From Rhizobiales bacterium Ga0077545 (GTDB taxonomy: Bacteria > Pseudomonadota > Alphaproteobacteria > Rhizobiales > Methylopilaceae): a stretch of DNA of 64,000 bases. Below, piece after piece: positions 20,282 through 27,861 of the stretch. The first letter of the stretch is position 1; the number at the start of each line of letters is the position of its first letter. Where the stretch lies: the NCBI GenBank assembly GCA_001464335.1, contig LNEV01000009.1, positions 186,001-250,000 on the forward strand, read 5' to 3'. The position numbers and the translations under genes were made by a program. The notes below the pieces were generated by a model that had not been told where the DNA came from, searched no databases, and saw nothing but the letters and a program-made list of their open reading frames with translations.

Positions 20282-21442
20282 TCAGCCCAGTGCGGCAAAA
20301 CCGCTTTCGAGATTGGCAATCAGATCTTCGACGTCTTCAAGCCCGATGTGAAGCCGCAGCAGCGGCCCCTCGGCGGCATAGGGCGTGACGCGGTCTTTGG
20401 TCGATGCGACGACGACAAGGCTTTCATATCCACCCCACGAATAGCCCATGCCGAACAGGCTGATGGCATCGAGGAACGCGATGAGCCGGTCCTGCGAGAC
20501 GGGTTTCAGTTCGACGCCGAACAGCCCGCTCGCACCGGAAAAGTCGCGTTTCCACAGCGCATGGCCGGGATCGCTTTCGAGCGCGGGGTGCAGAACGCGC
20601 GCAACTTCCGGGCGGCTCTCGAGCCAGCGTGCGACGGCAACCCCAGAGGCGTAATGACGTTCCAGCCGCAGCGCCATGGTACGCAGGCCGCGCAGCGCCA
20701 GATAGATGTCGTCCGGGCCCACGGTGAGGCCGAGCGCACCATGCATGTCGCTCAGGGCCGGCCACGCCGCCGCATTCGCCGCGATGGTGCCGAGCAGGAT
20801 GTCGGAATGCCCGGATATGTACTTCGTTCCGGCGTTCAGCGAGATGTCGGCGCCGAAGTCGAGCGGCTTGAAATAGACCGGCGTCGCCCAGGTGTTGTCC
20901 GTCAGCACGAGCGCGCCTTGTGCGTGCGCCGCGTTCGCGATGGCCGGGATGTCCTGCATGTCGAAGGTCAGAGATCCAGGGCTTTCCGTGAAGACGGCGC
21001 GGGTGTTCGGGCGCATGAGATCGGAAATCGCGGCACCAATGCCGGGCGCGTAATAGTTCACCTCGACCCCGTAGCGCCTAAGCACCGTGTCGCAGAAATG
21101 GCGGCTCGGCTGGTAGACGGTGTCCACCATCAAAAGGTGATCGCCGCTTTTCAGAACAGAGAGCAGGGCGGTCGTCACCGCGTTGAGCCCGGACGGCACC
21201 ACCACGCTGCCCGCCGCGCCTTCGAGTTCGGTGATGGCGTCGGTCAGGGCTTCGATGGTCGGCGAGTTGCGGCGGCCATAGCTGAATTTGATGCGGTGAT
21301 GCAGCAGATCGTCGGCGTTCGCATGGAGCACGGTCGAGCCGCGGTAGACGGGCGTGTTGACGAAGCCGTGCTGGCGGTCGGGATGGCGGCCCGCCGCGAC
21401 GAGGCGGGTGTTCGGGCCTTTGGAATCTGAGGGAGAAGACAT
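20282..21442 (-). CDS. metC: Cystathionine beta-lyase
   Basis: 386-residue PLP enzyme of the Cys/Met metabolism family. It splits cystathionine to homocysteine, pyruvate and ammonia in methionine synthesis. The Schiff-base lysine is Lys207 (LNAGTKYISGHSD). The family block DNTWATPVYFKPLDFGAD lies just before it, and VPSGLNAVTTALLSVLKSGD forms the cofactor phosphate site. The start is uncertain: 21442 (MSSPSDSKGPN) was chosen because conserved sequence begins there; no clear ribosome binding site is seen, and 21487 is possible. marC follows at once. Confidence 0.92.
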   Translation of the reverse strand: MSSPSDSKGPNTRLVAAGRHPDRQHGFVNTPVYRGSTVLHANADDLLHHRIKFSYGRRNSPTIEALTDAITELEGAAGSVVVPSGLNAVTTALLSVLKSGDHLLMVDTVYQPSRHFCDTVLRRYGVEVNYYAPGIGAAISDLMRPNTRAVFTESPGSLTFDMQDIPAIANAAHAQGALVLTDNTWATPVYFKPLDFGADISLNAGTKYISGHSDILLGTIAANAAAWPALSDMHGALGLTVGPDDIYLALRGLRTMALRLERHYASGVAVARWLESRPEVARVLHPALESDPGHALWKRDFSGASGLFGVELKPVSQDRLIAFLDAISLFGMGYSWGGYESLVVVASTKDRVTPYAAEGPLLRLHIGLEDVEDLIANLESGFAALG

Positions 21443-21579
21443 GGAAACCAGCGTGTTTTGAAAGCGAACTTGGGGAGGTGCCGCCATTTCGCGGGTTTTG
21501 CGTGTGTTGCGCAAGCCCGGCATGGAACGGGCGATGATCCTGCGCGTTAGCCTGTGCTTTTCCTTCTGCGGGAACGTTT

Positions 21580-22752
21580 ATGGCCACGAAACCGGCGCGC
21601 GCGCCATCGGCAAAAGAGTCAGAGAAAAAACCGGCGCGCGGGGAGTTCATCCCGCCGCAACGCGAAGCCCCCATCGCCGTTTCGGCGAGCGGCATCCTGC
21701 GGGCGGCGGTTCTCGGCATTTTTATCCTTCTGCTGATCGGCGCACTCTATTTTGCGCAGGATCTGTTGATCCCGCTCGTTCTGGCATTCCTGCTGTCGAT
21801 CCTTCTGAGCCCCATCGTCCGCGCGCTTCGCCGCCTTCACGTTCCGGAAGGCATCAGCGCCATCATGATCGTTCTGACATTGCTTGGCATGATCGCGGTC
21901 GGTGGATGGTCGCTGTCCGGGCCGATCTCCCGATGGGTGGATGAGGCCCCGCGCATCGGCGCCGAGATCCGCGAGAAGGTGTCGGCGCTGCGCCTGCGGT
22001 TCGGCTTTGTCGAGCAGATGAGCAACCAGGTCGAGCAGATGACGCAGTCCGACGACCGCGTGCAGAGCGTGGTTCTGAAGGAGCCGGGTCTTCTCAACCG
22101 GGCGGCGACGGGCGTTCCGGAGGTCGTGGCAAAGATCGGCCTGACTTTGGTTCTCCTCCTCTTCCTGCTCGCCTCGGGAGATCTGTTCCGCGAAAAACTT
22201 GTGAAGGTGCTGCCGACGCTCAGCGATAAAAAACGCGCCGTCCATATATCGCGGGATGTGGAGCGCGAAGTGTCGCGCTATCTGCTCACCATCACCGGCA
22301 TCAACATTGCCACCGGCGTGGCTGTCGGCTTCGGCCTCTGGATGATCGACATGCCGAACCCCTTCGTCTGGGGTGTGGTGGCGATGTTCCTGACATACAT
22401 CCCTTATCTTGGCGCTTTGATCGGCATTTCGCTCGTCGGTGCGGTTGCGCTCGTCTCCTTCGACAGCCTCGCCTATGCCGCGCTCGCACCGGCCGTTTAT
22501 TTCGGTGTCGCAATTCTCGAGGGGCAGGTCCTTACGCCGATGATTGTCGGGCGGCGTCTTGAGATGAACGCGGTGGCGATCCTCATTTCCGTCGCGTTCT
22601 GGGGCTGGCTCTGGGGCGTCACCGGCGCGCTGATGGCGGTGCCGCTTCTGGTCGTCATCAAGGTTGTGTCGGATTATGTGGAGGGAATGGAGCCGATCGG
22701 CCGCTTCCTCTCGGCCCGCGAACAGGCCCCCGTCGAGGAGACGGAGGCCTGA
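21580..22752 (+). CDS. AI-2E family transporter
   Basis: 390 residues. After a basic cytoplasmic N-terminus of about 35 residues come two helices (AAVLGIFILLLIGALYFA and DLLIPLVLAFLLSILLSPIV, the latter the family's conserved start). A cytoplasmic-size linker follows, then a C-terminal bundle with GVVAMFLTYIPYLGALIGI and the typical end FWGWLWGVTGALMAVPLLV. Members include YdgG/TqsA exporters and Na+/H+-type antiporters; the substrate cannot be named. It is convergent with the sulfurtransferase gene (5 bp gap). Confidence 0.9.
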   Translation: MATKPARAPSAKESEKKPARGEFIPPQREAPIAVSASGILRAAVLGIFILLLIGALYFAQDLLIPLVLAFLLSILLSPIVRALRRLHVPEGISAIMIVLTLLGMIAVGGWSLSGPISRWVDEAPRIGAEIREKVSALRLRFGFVEQMSNQVEQMTQSDDRVQSVVLKEPGLLNRAATGVPEVVAKIGLTLVLLLFLLASGDLFREKLVKVLPTLSDKKRAVHISRDVEREVSRYLLTITGINIATGVAVGFGLWMIDMPNPFVWGVVAMFLTYIPYLGALIGISLVGAVALVSFDSLAYAALAPAVYFGVAILEGQVLTPMIVGRRLEMNAVAILISVAFWGWLWGVTGALMAVPLLVVIKVVSDYVEGMEPIGRFLSAREQAPVEETEA

Positions 22753-22757
22753 AGGCA

Positions 22758-23588
22758 TCACCCCTTGGCTTTGGGCGTGTCCGCGCGGCTGCCCCATTCG
22801 GACCATGAGCCGTCGTAAAGACGCGGAATGCCGTGTCCGAGAGTGTCGGCCGCAAGCGCCAGAATGGCGGCGGAAACCCCCGAACCGCAGGTCGTCAGCA
22901 TCGGCTTGTCCAGATCGACGCCGCCAGCGGAAAAGGCCGCCGTCAAAGCCGCCTTGTCCTTCAACTGACCGTCCTGGAGAATGGTCTGATAATGGACATT
23001 GCGGGCGCCAGGCATGTGGCCGGGTTCGACGCCGGGGCGCGGCTCCTCTTCCTCGCCGCGAAAGCGCGTGCCTGAGCGGGCGTCGACAACCTGTGTGCCG
23101 TCCGTGAGGGCCATGCGTACATCGTCCGTGCCGGCGACGGCGGTCGCGTCGAAGTCCGCCTTGAACGTGCGGGCGGGAAGGGGCTGTGCGGGCCCTGACT
23201 CGACCGGGCGCTTCTCCGCCTGCCATTTCGGAAATCCGCCGTCGAGAACATGAACGCGCTTTGCGCCCATGACGCGGAAATTCCACCACACGCGCGGCGC
23301 GGAGAAGATGCCCGTGCCGTCATAAACGACGATTGTCATGTCTTCGGAAATGCCGAGCGCTCCGACGGCCTTCGCAAAAGCTTCGGGGCTTGCGATCGTG
23401 TGCGGCAGGGTCGACGCCTTGTCCGAAATCTCGTCGATGTTGAAGCGCACAGCGCCCGGAATGCGCGCCGCGAGGAAATCCGCGTCCGGATCGCGGTCGG
23501 TCATGTACCACGAGGCGTCGATCACGGCGAGATCGGGCTGGCCGAGCTTTTCGGCCAGCCAGTCTGTCGATACCAGGGCTTTTGTCAT
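22758..23588 (-). CDS. sseA: 3-mercaptopyruvate/thiosulfate sulfurtransferase
   Basis: 276 residues, two rhodanese domains. The N-terminal inactive domain has VVYDGTGIFSAPRVWWNFRVMG; the C-terminal one holds the active Cys234 in the loop CGSGVSA. The CG[ST]GV(T/S) pattern points to mercaptopyruvate rather than thiosulfate as the sulfur donor. ATG 23588 overlaps the stop of the upstream glyoxalase gene by one base (TGATG); an in-frame ATG two codons earlier is also possible. The pair is an operon. Confidence 0.93.
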   Translation of the reverse strand: MTKALVSTDWLAEKLGQPDLAVIDASWYMTDRDPDADFLAARIPGAVRFNIDEISDKASTLPHTIASPEAFAKAVGALGISEDMTIVVYDGTGIFSAPRVWWNFRVMGAKRVHVLDGGFPKWQAEKRPVESGPAQPLPARTFKADFDATAVAGTDDVRMALTDGTQVVDARSGTRFRGEEEEPRPGVEPGHMPGARNVHYQTILQDGQLKDKAALTAAFSAGGVDLDKPMLTTCGSGVSAAILALAADTLGHGIPRLYDGSWSEWGSRADTPKAKG

Positions 23589-24028
23589 CACCATTTTCCG
23601 GTGTTCGGCATTGAGGTCCACGGTTCCTGCGGCGCAAGGGCCGCGCCCTTCTGAAGCAATTCGATGGATATGTTGTCGGGCGAGCGGATAAACGCCATGC
23701 GGCCGTCGCGGGGCGGGCGGTTGATCGTGACGCCTGACGCCTGCAGCTTCGCGCATGTCTCGTAAATATCTTCGACTTCGAAGGCGAGGTGCCCGAAATT
23801 GCGGCCTTCGCCATACACTTCGGGGTCCCAGTTGAAGGTCAGCTCGAGTTCCGGTGCGCGGCGGGCGACCGCGCTGTCCTTGTCTTCGGGCGCCGCGAGG
23901 AAGATCAGCGTGAAGCGGCCTTGCTCGTTCTCGATGCGCTTTGTCTCCACCATTCCGAACTTGGTGCAGTAAAAATCCAGTGATGTGTCGATGTCGGCGA
24001 TGCGAACCATGGTGTGCAGATAGCGCAT
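23588..24028 (-). CDS. gloA: Lactoylglutathione lyase (glyoxalase I-type VOC protein)
   Basis: 146-residue vicinal oxygen chelate protein with two beta-alpha-beta-beta-beta units. The start [19 protein letters not shown] gives the first metal-ligand His (residue 5), and [16 protein letters not shown] the second (His about 80). SIELLQ near residue 122 carries the conserved Glu. These fit glyoxalase I, which detoxifies methylglyoxal with glutathione. It is translationally coupled to the sulfurtransferase gene. Confidence 0.88.
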   Translation of the reverse strand: MRYLHTMVRIADIDTSLDFYCTKFGMVETKRIENEQGRFTLIFLAAPEDKDSAVARRAPELELTFNWDPEVYGEGRNFGHLAFEVEDIYETCAKLQASGVTINRPPRDGRMAFIRSPDNISIELLQKGAALAPQEPWTSMPNTGKW

Positions 24029-24314
24029 GTGGATTCCCCTGTTGCGTTGTCGCGCAAGCTATGAACTTTCACGCCGATCTCAAGTGTGCGCCGCAAAGCG
24101 CGGCAAATACAGGGCGATTCGCAGCGGGCTGTCCGTCCAGACGGGTCGCCGATATCTCAATATCGCGTTGCCGAGAGCCCGGATTTTGAGACTTTTCAAC
24201 AACAGTGTCGCCTTCGCCACGCCTTCGCCACTTTTCCCTTCGCGTTCGGCCATAGCCTGATTTACCTTGTTGTAGGACTCGCATGGGGCAACAGCGGGCT
24301 GGGCGGTAGGGCTT

Positions 24315-24899
24315 ATGAGAGACGGAATATACCAGACGGGGCTGGGACCGCTGGAGGCAGACGAGGCGAGTGGCGAACAGCCGTTGGGTCTTGTCGAAGT
24401 CTCTGGCGTCATCAAATGGTTCGACGTCGCAAAAGGCTATGGATTTATCATTCCCGACAATGGCGGAGCCGACGTGCTGTTGCACGTGACGGTTCTGCGC
24501 GCGGGAGGTTTCCAGACGGCAAGCGAGGGGGCTCGCATCGTATGTGAAGCGCAGGAGAGGTCGCGCGGCCTTCAGGCGTTCCGCATCATCTCGATGGACA
24601 GCTCGACGGCGGTTCATCCTGCCCAGCTTCCGCCGCGGACCCATGTCAACGTCACTCCCACGAGTGGGTTGGAGCGGGCCGAGGTCAAATGGTTCAATCG
24701 TCTGCGTGGGTTTGGTTTCGTAACACGCGGTCCCGGCACGGAAGACATCTTCGTGCATATGGAAACGTTGCGCCGCTACGGCCTGACCGAGCTGAAGCCG
24801 GGACAGACGGTTCTGGTGCGCTTCGGCGACGGGCCGAAGGGCCTCATGGCCGCCGAAGTCCTGCCCGACATTCCGGGCCAGTTCACCTCGTCGCACTGA
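24315..24899 (+). CDS. Cold-shock protein with two CSD domains
   Basis: 194 residues. CSD1 is about residues 28-94 (RNP1 KGYGFI, RNP2 VLLHV) and CSD2 about 121-186 (RNP1 RGFGFV, RNP2 IFVHM), with a proline-rich linker. Each domain starts with the usual KWF motif. Such double-CSD proteins are widespread in alphaproteobacteria and bind single-stranded RNA or DNA as chaperones. A 286-bp region lies upstream without a gene, long enough for a regulated 5' leader. The DUF192 gene follows within 15 bp. Confidence 0.92.
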   Translation: MRDGIYQTGLGPLEADEASGEQPLGLVEVSGVIKWFDVAKGYGFIIPDNGGADVLLHVTVLRAGGFQTASEGARIVCEAQERSRGLQAFRIISMDSSTAVHPAQLPPRTHVNVTPTSGLERAEVKWFNRLRGFGFVTRGPGTEDIFVHMETLRRYGLTELKPGQTVLVRFGDGPKGLMAAEVLPDIPGQFTSSH

Positions 24900-24910
24900 C
24901 CTTGCGGGTT

Positions 24911-25366
24911 GTGCATACGGTTTTGCGGCTGATCGCGGCGGGCTTTCTGCTCGCCGCGTTCGCATTCGCTCCGGCACAGGCGGCGGATCTTTCGCCGCTG
25001 AGCATCGAAACGCCGAGCGGCTCGACCCACAAATTCAAGATCGAGGTCGCGGACGATCCGCAGGTCCGCGCGCAAGGGCTTATGTACCGCCGCTCGCTGC
25101 CCGCCGATTACGGAATGCTGTTCGATTTCGAGGAGGATCAGTCCGTCTCGATGTGGATGAAGAACACCTATGTCTCGCTCGACATGCTGTTCATACTGTC
25201 GGACGGCACCGTGCACCGCATCGAGCAGAATACCACACCGCTCTCGACCCGGACCATCGATTCGGGCGTGCCCGTCCGCTATGTGCTCGAGCTTCCGGCG
25301 GGCACGTCCGCGCGGCTTGCCATCACGCGCGGCTCAAAGGTTCGCCACGCGATCATCGGGAAGTAA
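24911..25366 (+). CDS. Secreted DUF192 protein
   Basis: About 151 residues. A signal peptide (TVLRLIAAGFLLAAFAFAPAQA) is followed by the DUF192 domain: HKFKIEVADDPQVRAQGLMYRRSLPADYGMLFDF, WMKNTYVSLDMLF and the final ITRGSKVRHAI. The function of the family is unknown. GTG 24911 was chosen over TTG 24902; neither has a clear ribosome binding site, so translation may be coupled to the cold-shock gene just upstream, an arrangement common in this order. Confidence 0.85.
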   Translation: MHTVLRLIAAGFLLAAFAFAPAQAADLSPLSIETPSGSTHKFKIEVADDPQVRAQGLMYRRSLPADYGMLFDFEEDQSVSMWMKNTYVSLDMLFILSDGTVHRIEQNTTPLSTRTIDSGVPVRYVLELPAGTSARLAITRGSKVRHAIIGK

Positions 25367-25375
25367 GACCGCCTC

Positions 25376-25699
25376 TCAGGCCGATCTCTTGTTTTCCAGA
25401 AGGATCTGCTTGCCGCGCTTTTCGATCTGCCCGCGCACGCGCTCGGCGATTGCCGCCAGCACCCAGGGCAGATCGACCTCCACGCGGACGCTCGAATCCA
25501 TCACCTCGATCCGGCCGGTGACGGACTGGCCCATCATCGCCATGCGAAAGCTCATCCGGTCGTCGGCCCATTCCTCCTCCAGCGAAGACGAAAAGCTGGC
25601 GAGCTGCGGCTTGATCTTGGTGATGCCGTCGCGAATGCGGCGGGTCGCCTCCATCTTGGTGTGCTGATGAGGCAGGGTCACAATCACGGGCTTCTTCAT
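25376..25699 (-). CDS. Polyhydroxyalkanoic acid system family protein
   Basis: 107 residues. It has the family pattern of an early His motif (LPHQHTKMEATRRIRDGI), a beta-rich middle ending VTGRIEVMDSSVRVEVDLPWVL, and a C-terminal amphipathic helix (AERVRGQIEKRGKQIL). It corresponds to the PHA_gran_rgn group, proposed to act with polyhydroxyalkanoate granules. No PHA synthase or phasin gene is in the window, so the role is inferred from family only. The start is fixed by GGAGG 7 nt before ATG 25699. Confidence 0.8.
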   Translation of the reverse strand: MKKPVIVTLPHQHTKMEATRRIRDGITKIKPQLASFSSSLEEEWADDRMSFRMAMMGQSVTGRIEVMDSSVRVEVDLPWVLAAIAERVRGQIEKRGKQILLENKRSA

Positions 25700-25813
25700 C
25701 CACCGTCCTCCGGTTTCTGAACATAGGAACGCATGGGCCGGGTTTTCAGTGCCCGGATTCACGGCTCGCTAAGAGCTTTGCGGCAAAGTCCCGGAATTCC
25801 TGGGGGACTGCCC

Positions 25814-26308
25814 GTGTCGGCTTCTTCGCCGTTTTCGCAGATTGCCGTGCTTGTCGTCGATGACGACGCCTATCTCCGCAAAATCATTCGCAGTCTGCTG
25901 GTCGGCTTCGGCGTGCAGCGCGTCTACGAAGCGGGCGATGGCGCTCAGGGGCTTGAACTGCTTCATCAATTCAAACCCGACGTCGTTCTGGTCGATTGGG
26001 AAATGCCGATGCTGAACGGCGCGGAGATGATCCGTCTCGTCCGCAATCCGGAAACCTCGCCCCATGCCACCGTGTCGATCATCATGATGACCGGGCACAC
26101 CGAGAGACACCGCATCCAGGCCGCGATGCAGCTTGGCATCAACGAGATGCTGGTGAAGCCGTTCTCGGCAAAATCCCTGCTTCAGAGGCTCGAACTGGTC
26201 GTCAACTATCCGCGCCCCTTCATGCAGATCGGCAATTATTTCGGCCCCATGCCCCGTCCGGCACGTGGAGCGGCGAGCTTCGGGCTCGGCGAGATGTCTC
26301 AGAGCTAA
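25814..26308 (+). CDS. CheY-like response regulator
   Basis: 164 residues from GTG 25814 (an ATG at 25733 is in frame but would overlap the promoter of the PHA gene). A single receiver domain has DD16-17, the phospho-acceptor Asp61 (VVLVDWEMPMLNG) and Lys115 (EMLVKPFSAK). After it comes a short tail NYPRPFMQIGNYFGPMPR, typical of a group of alphaproteobacterial single-domain regulators. No DNA-binding domain and no kinase next to it, so it probably works through protein contacts. Confidence 0.87.
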   Translation: MSASSPFSQIAVLVVDDDAYLRKIIRSLLVGFGVQRVYEAGDGAQGLELLHQFKPDVVLVDWEMPMLNGAEMIRLVRNPETSPHATVSIIMMTGHTERHRIQAAMQLGINEMLVKPFSAKSLLQRLELVVNYPRPFMQIGNYFGPMPRPARGAASFGLGEMSQS

Positions 26309-26389
26309 TCCCTTTTGTGCAGATTGAAGCGCAAGAAACGGGATGAGGTTGGGGCCGGTCCCCGCTAGGGTCTGCCGACCTTCCCCGGA

Positions 26390-27328
26390 ATGACGTCCTT
26401 GCCCCAATCGATCAGCCGCCCGATGACCCCCGCCGAATGGGGGCTCCTCGTGTTTTTGTCCGTCCTGTGGGGCGGATCCTTCTTTTTCGTCGGCGTTGCG
26501 GTGCGGGAAATCCCGCCCTTCACTCTGGTCTTCTTCCGCGTTTTCGTCGGCGCGTGCGTGCTGCTTTTGATCGTGCGGCTGATAGGGCAGCGGCTGCCGC
26601 CTGAACGTTATGTCTGGGCGTCGTTTTTCGGCATGGGATTTCTCGGCAATGTCATCCCGTTCAGCCTTCTGGTCTGGGGGCAATCCCACATCCCGAGCGG
26701 CCTTGCCTCCATCCTCAACGCCATGACGCCGCTGGCGACGATCATCGTGGCGCAATTCCTCACACAGGACGAGAAGATGACAGGCGGCCGGGTGGCCGCC
26801 GTATGCCTCGGCATTGTCGGTGTCGTCGTCATGATCGGGCCGGATGTGCTGCACGATCTCGGCGTCAACGTCCTCGCGCAGTTCGCCTGCCTTGCCGCCT
26901 CGGTGTCCTACGGCTTCGCGGGCGTGTTCGGGCGCCGCTTCTCACGCTACGGCGTCACGCCGCTCGTGACGGCAACCGGGCAGGTGATCGCCTCATCCGC
27001 GATGCTGCTGCCTTTGTCGCTTCTGATCGATCGCCCCTGGACGCTCGTCCCGCCCGGCACGGCCTCTTTGATGGCGATGCTGGGGCTCGGAATTTTCTCG
27101 ACCGCGCTCGCTTATGTCGTCTTCTACCGCATCCTGTCGGTTGCGGGTGCAACGCGGCTCGCGCTCGTCACGTTTCTGGTGCCGGTCAGCGCCATCCTGC
27201 TCGGTGTGTTCGTTCTGGGCGAACAACTGGCGCTCCGGCACTTTCTGGGAATGGCGCTGATCGGCCTTGGCCTTGCGGCGGTGGACGGCCATCTCTTTGC
27301 GTGGTTACGCCTGCGGCGAACCCGTTAG
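26390..27328 (+). CDS. DMT/EamA family transporter
   Basis: 312 residues with ten hydrophobic helices in two EamA repeats (about 18-148 and 162-300). The first repeat shows LWGGSFFFVGVAVREIPPFTLVFFRVFVGA and ILNAMTPLATIIVA; the second shows STALAYVVFYRILSVAGATRLALVTFLVPVSAILLGVFVLGE. Members export amino acids or other metabolites; the substrate is open. The 3' end overlaps the convergent ArsC-like gene by 4 bp. Confidence 0.9.
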   Translation: MTSLPQSISRPMTPAEWGLLVFLSVLWGGSFFFVGVAVREIPPFTLVFFRVFVGACVLLLIVRLIGQRLPPERYVWASFFGMGFLGNVIPFSLLVWGQSHIPSGLASILNAMTPLATIIVAQFLTQDEKMTGGRVAAVCLGIVGVVVMIGPDVLHDLGVNVLAQFACLAASVSYGFAGVFGRRFSRYGVTPLVTATGQVIASSAMLLPLSLLIDRPWTLVPPGTASLMAMLGLGIFSTALAYVVFYRILSVAGATRLALVTFLVPVSAILLGVFVLGEQLALRHFLGMALIGLGLAAVDGHLFAWLRLRRTR

Positions 27329-27675
27329 GCCTTGAACGCCTTGGCATATTCGTCCGGTTTGAAACCGACGAGCAGAGCGCCGTCTGCCTCGAGCACGGGC
27401 CGTTTCACCAGCGAAGGCTGTTCCAGCATCAGCTTCTGGGCCTTGGCCTCGGAAAGGTTCGCCTTGGCCTCGTCTTCGAGCTTGCGGAAGGTCGTGCCTG
27501 CTTTGTTGAGCAGCACCTCCCACCCGGTTTTCCCGACCCATTCCTTCAGCTTTGCCGCGTCGAGGCCCTCGGTCTTGTAGTCATGGAAGCGATAATCGAC
27601 GCCATGCTCGTCGAGCCAGGCGCGCGCCTTCTTCATCGTGTCGCAATTCTTGATCCCGTAAATGGTGACCGCCAC
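27325..27675 (-). CDS. ArsC/Spx-family thioredoxin-fold protein (YffB-like)
   Basis: 116 residues. TIYGIKNCDTMKKARAWLDEHGVDYRFHDY gives the thioredoxin-fold start with the single active Cys11, and QPSLVKRPVLEADGALLVGFKPDEY carries the conserved Arg-Pro of ArsC relatives. Only one cysteine lies in the CxxT/C-type position, so it is more likely a YffB-like glutathione-dependent reductase than a true arsenate reductase. No ars genes are nearby. The GTG start at 27675 is fixed by GGAGG 7 nt upstream; the longer frame above it is not used. Confidence 0.86.
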   Translation of the reverse strand: MAVTIYGIKNCDTMKKARAWLDEHGVDYRFHDYKTEGLDAAKLKEWVGKTGWEVLLNKAGTTFRKLEDEAKANLSEAKAQKLMLEQPSLVKRPVLEADGALLVGFKPDEYAKAFKA

Positions 27676-27737
27676 AACGAATCCTCCAAAAAGCCCCTCG
27701 GATCGGCCCGCTCTTAGCAAAAAAACGAAGGTTCGCG

Positions 27738-27766
27738 TTGAGGCTTGTTTAGAAGCTCTATATATG
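27738..27766 (+). promoter_or_regulatory. Putative promoter of the cysI operon
   Basis: TTGAGG and TATATG are 17 bp apart in an unusually AT-rich patch (TATATATGGG-TTTAATATATA) between the divergent ArsC-like and cysI genes. The near-palindromic AT blocks at 27759-27780 could also be an operator. This was seen by eye only. Confidence 0.4.
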
Positions 27767-27861
27767 GGCTTTAATATATACTCCGTTTCGCGGCGGGCAT
27801 TGCCAAATTAAACGAATATAAGATGTTGTTTGCGGCGCTCGGCACGTGAGCAAAATCGGGG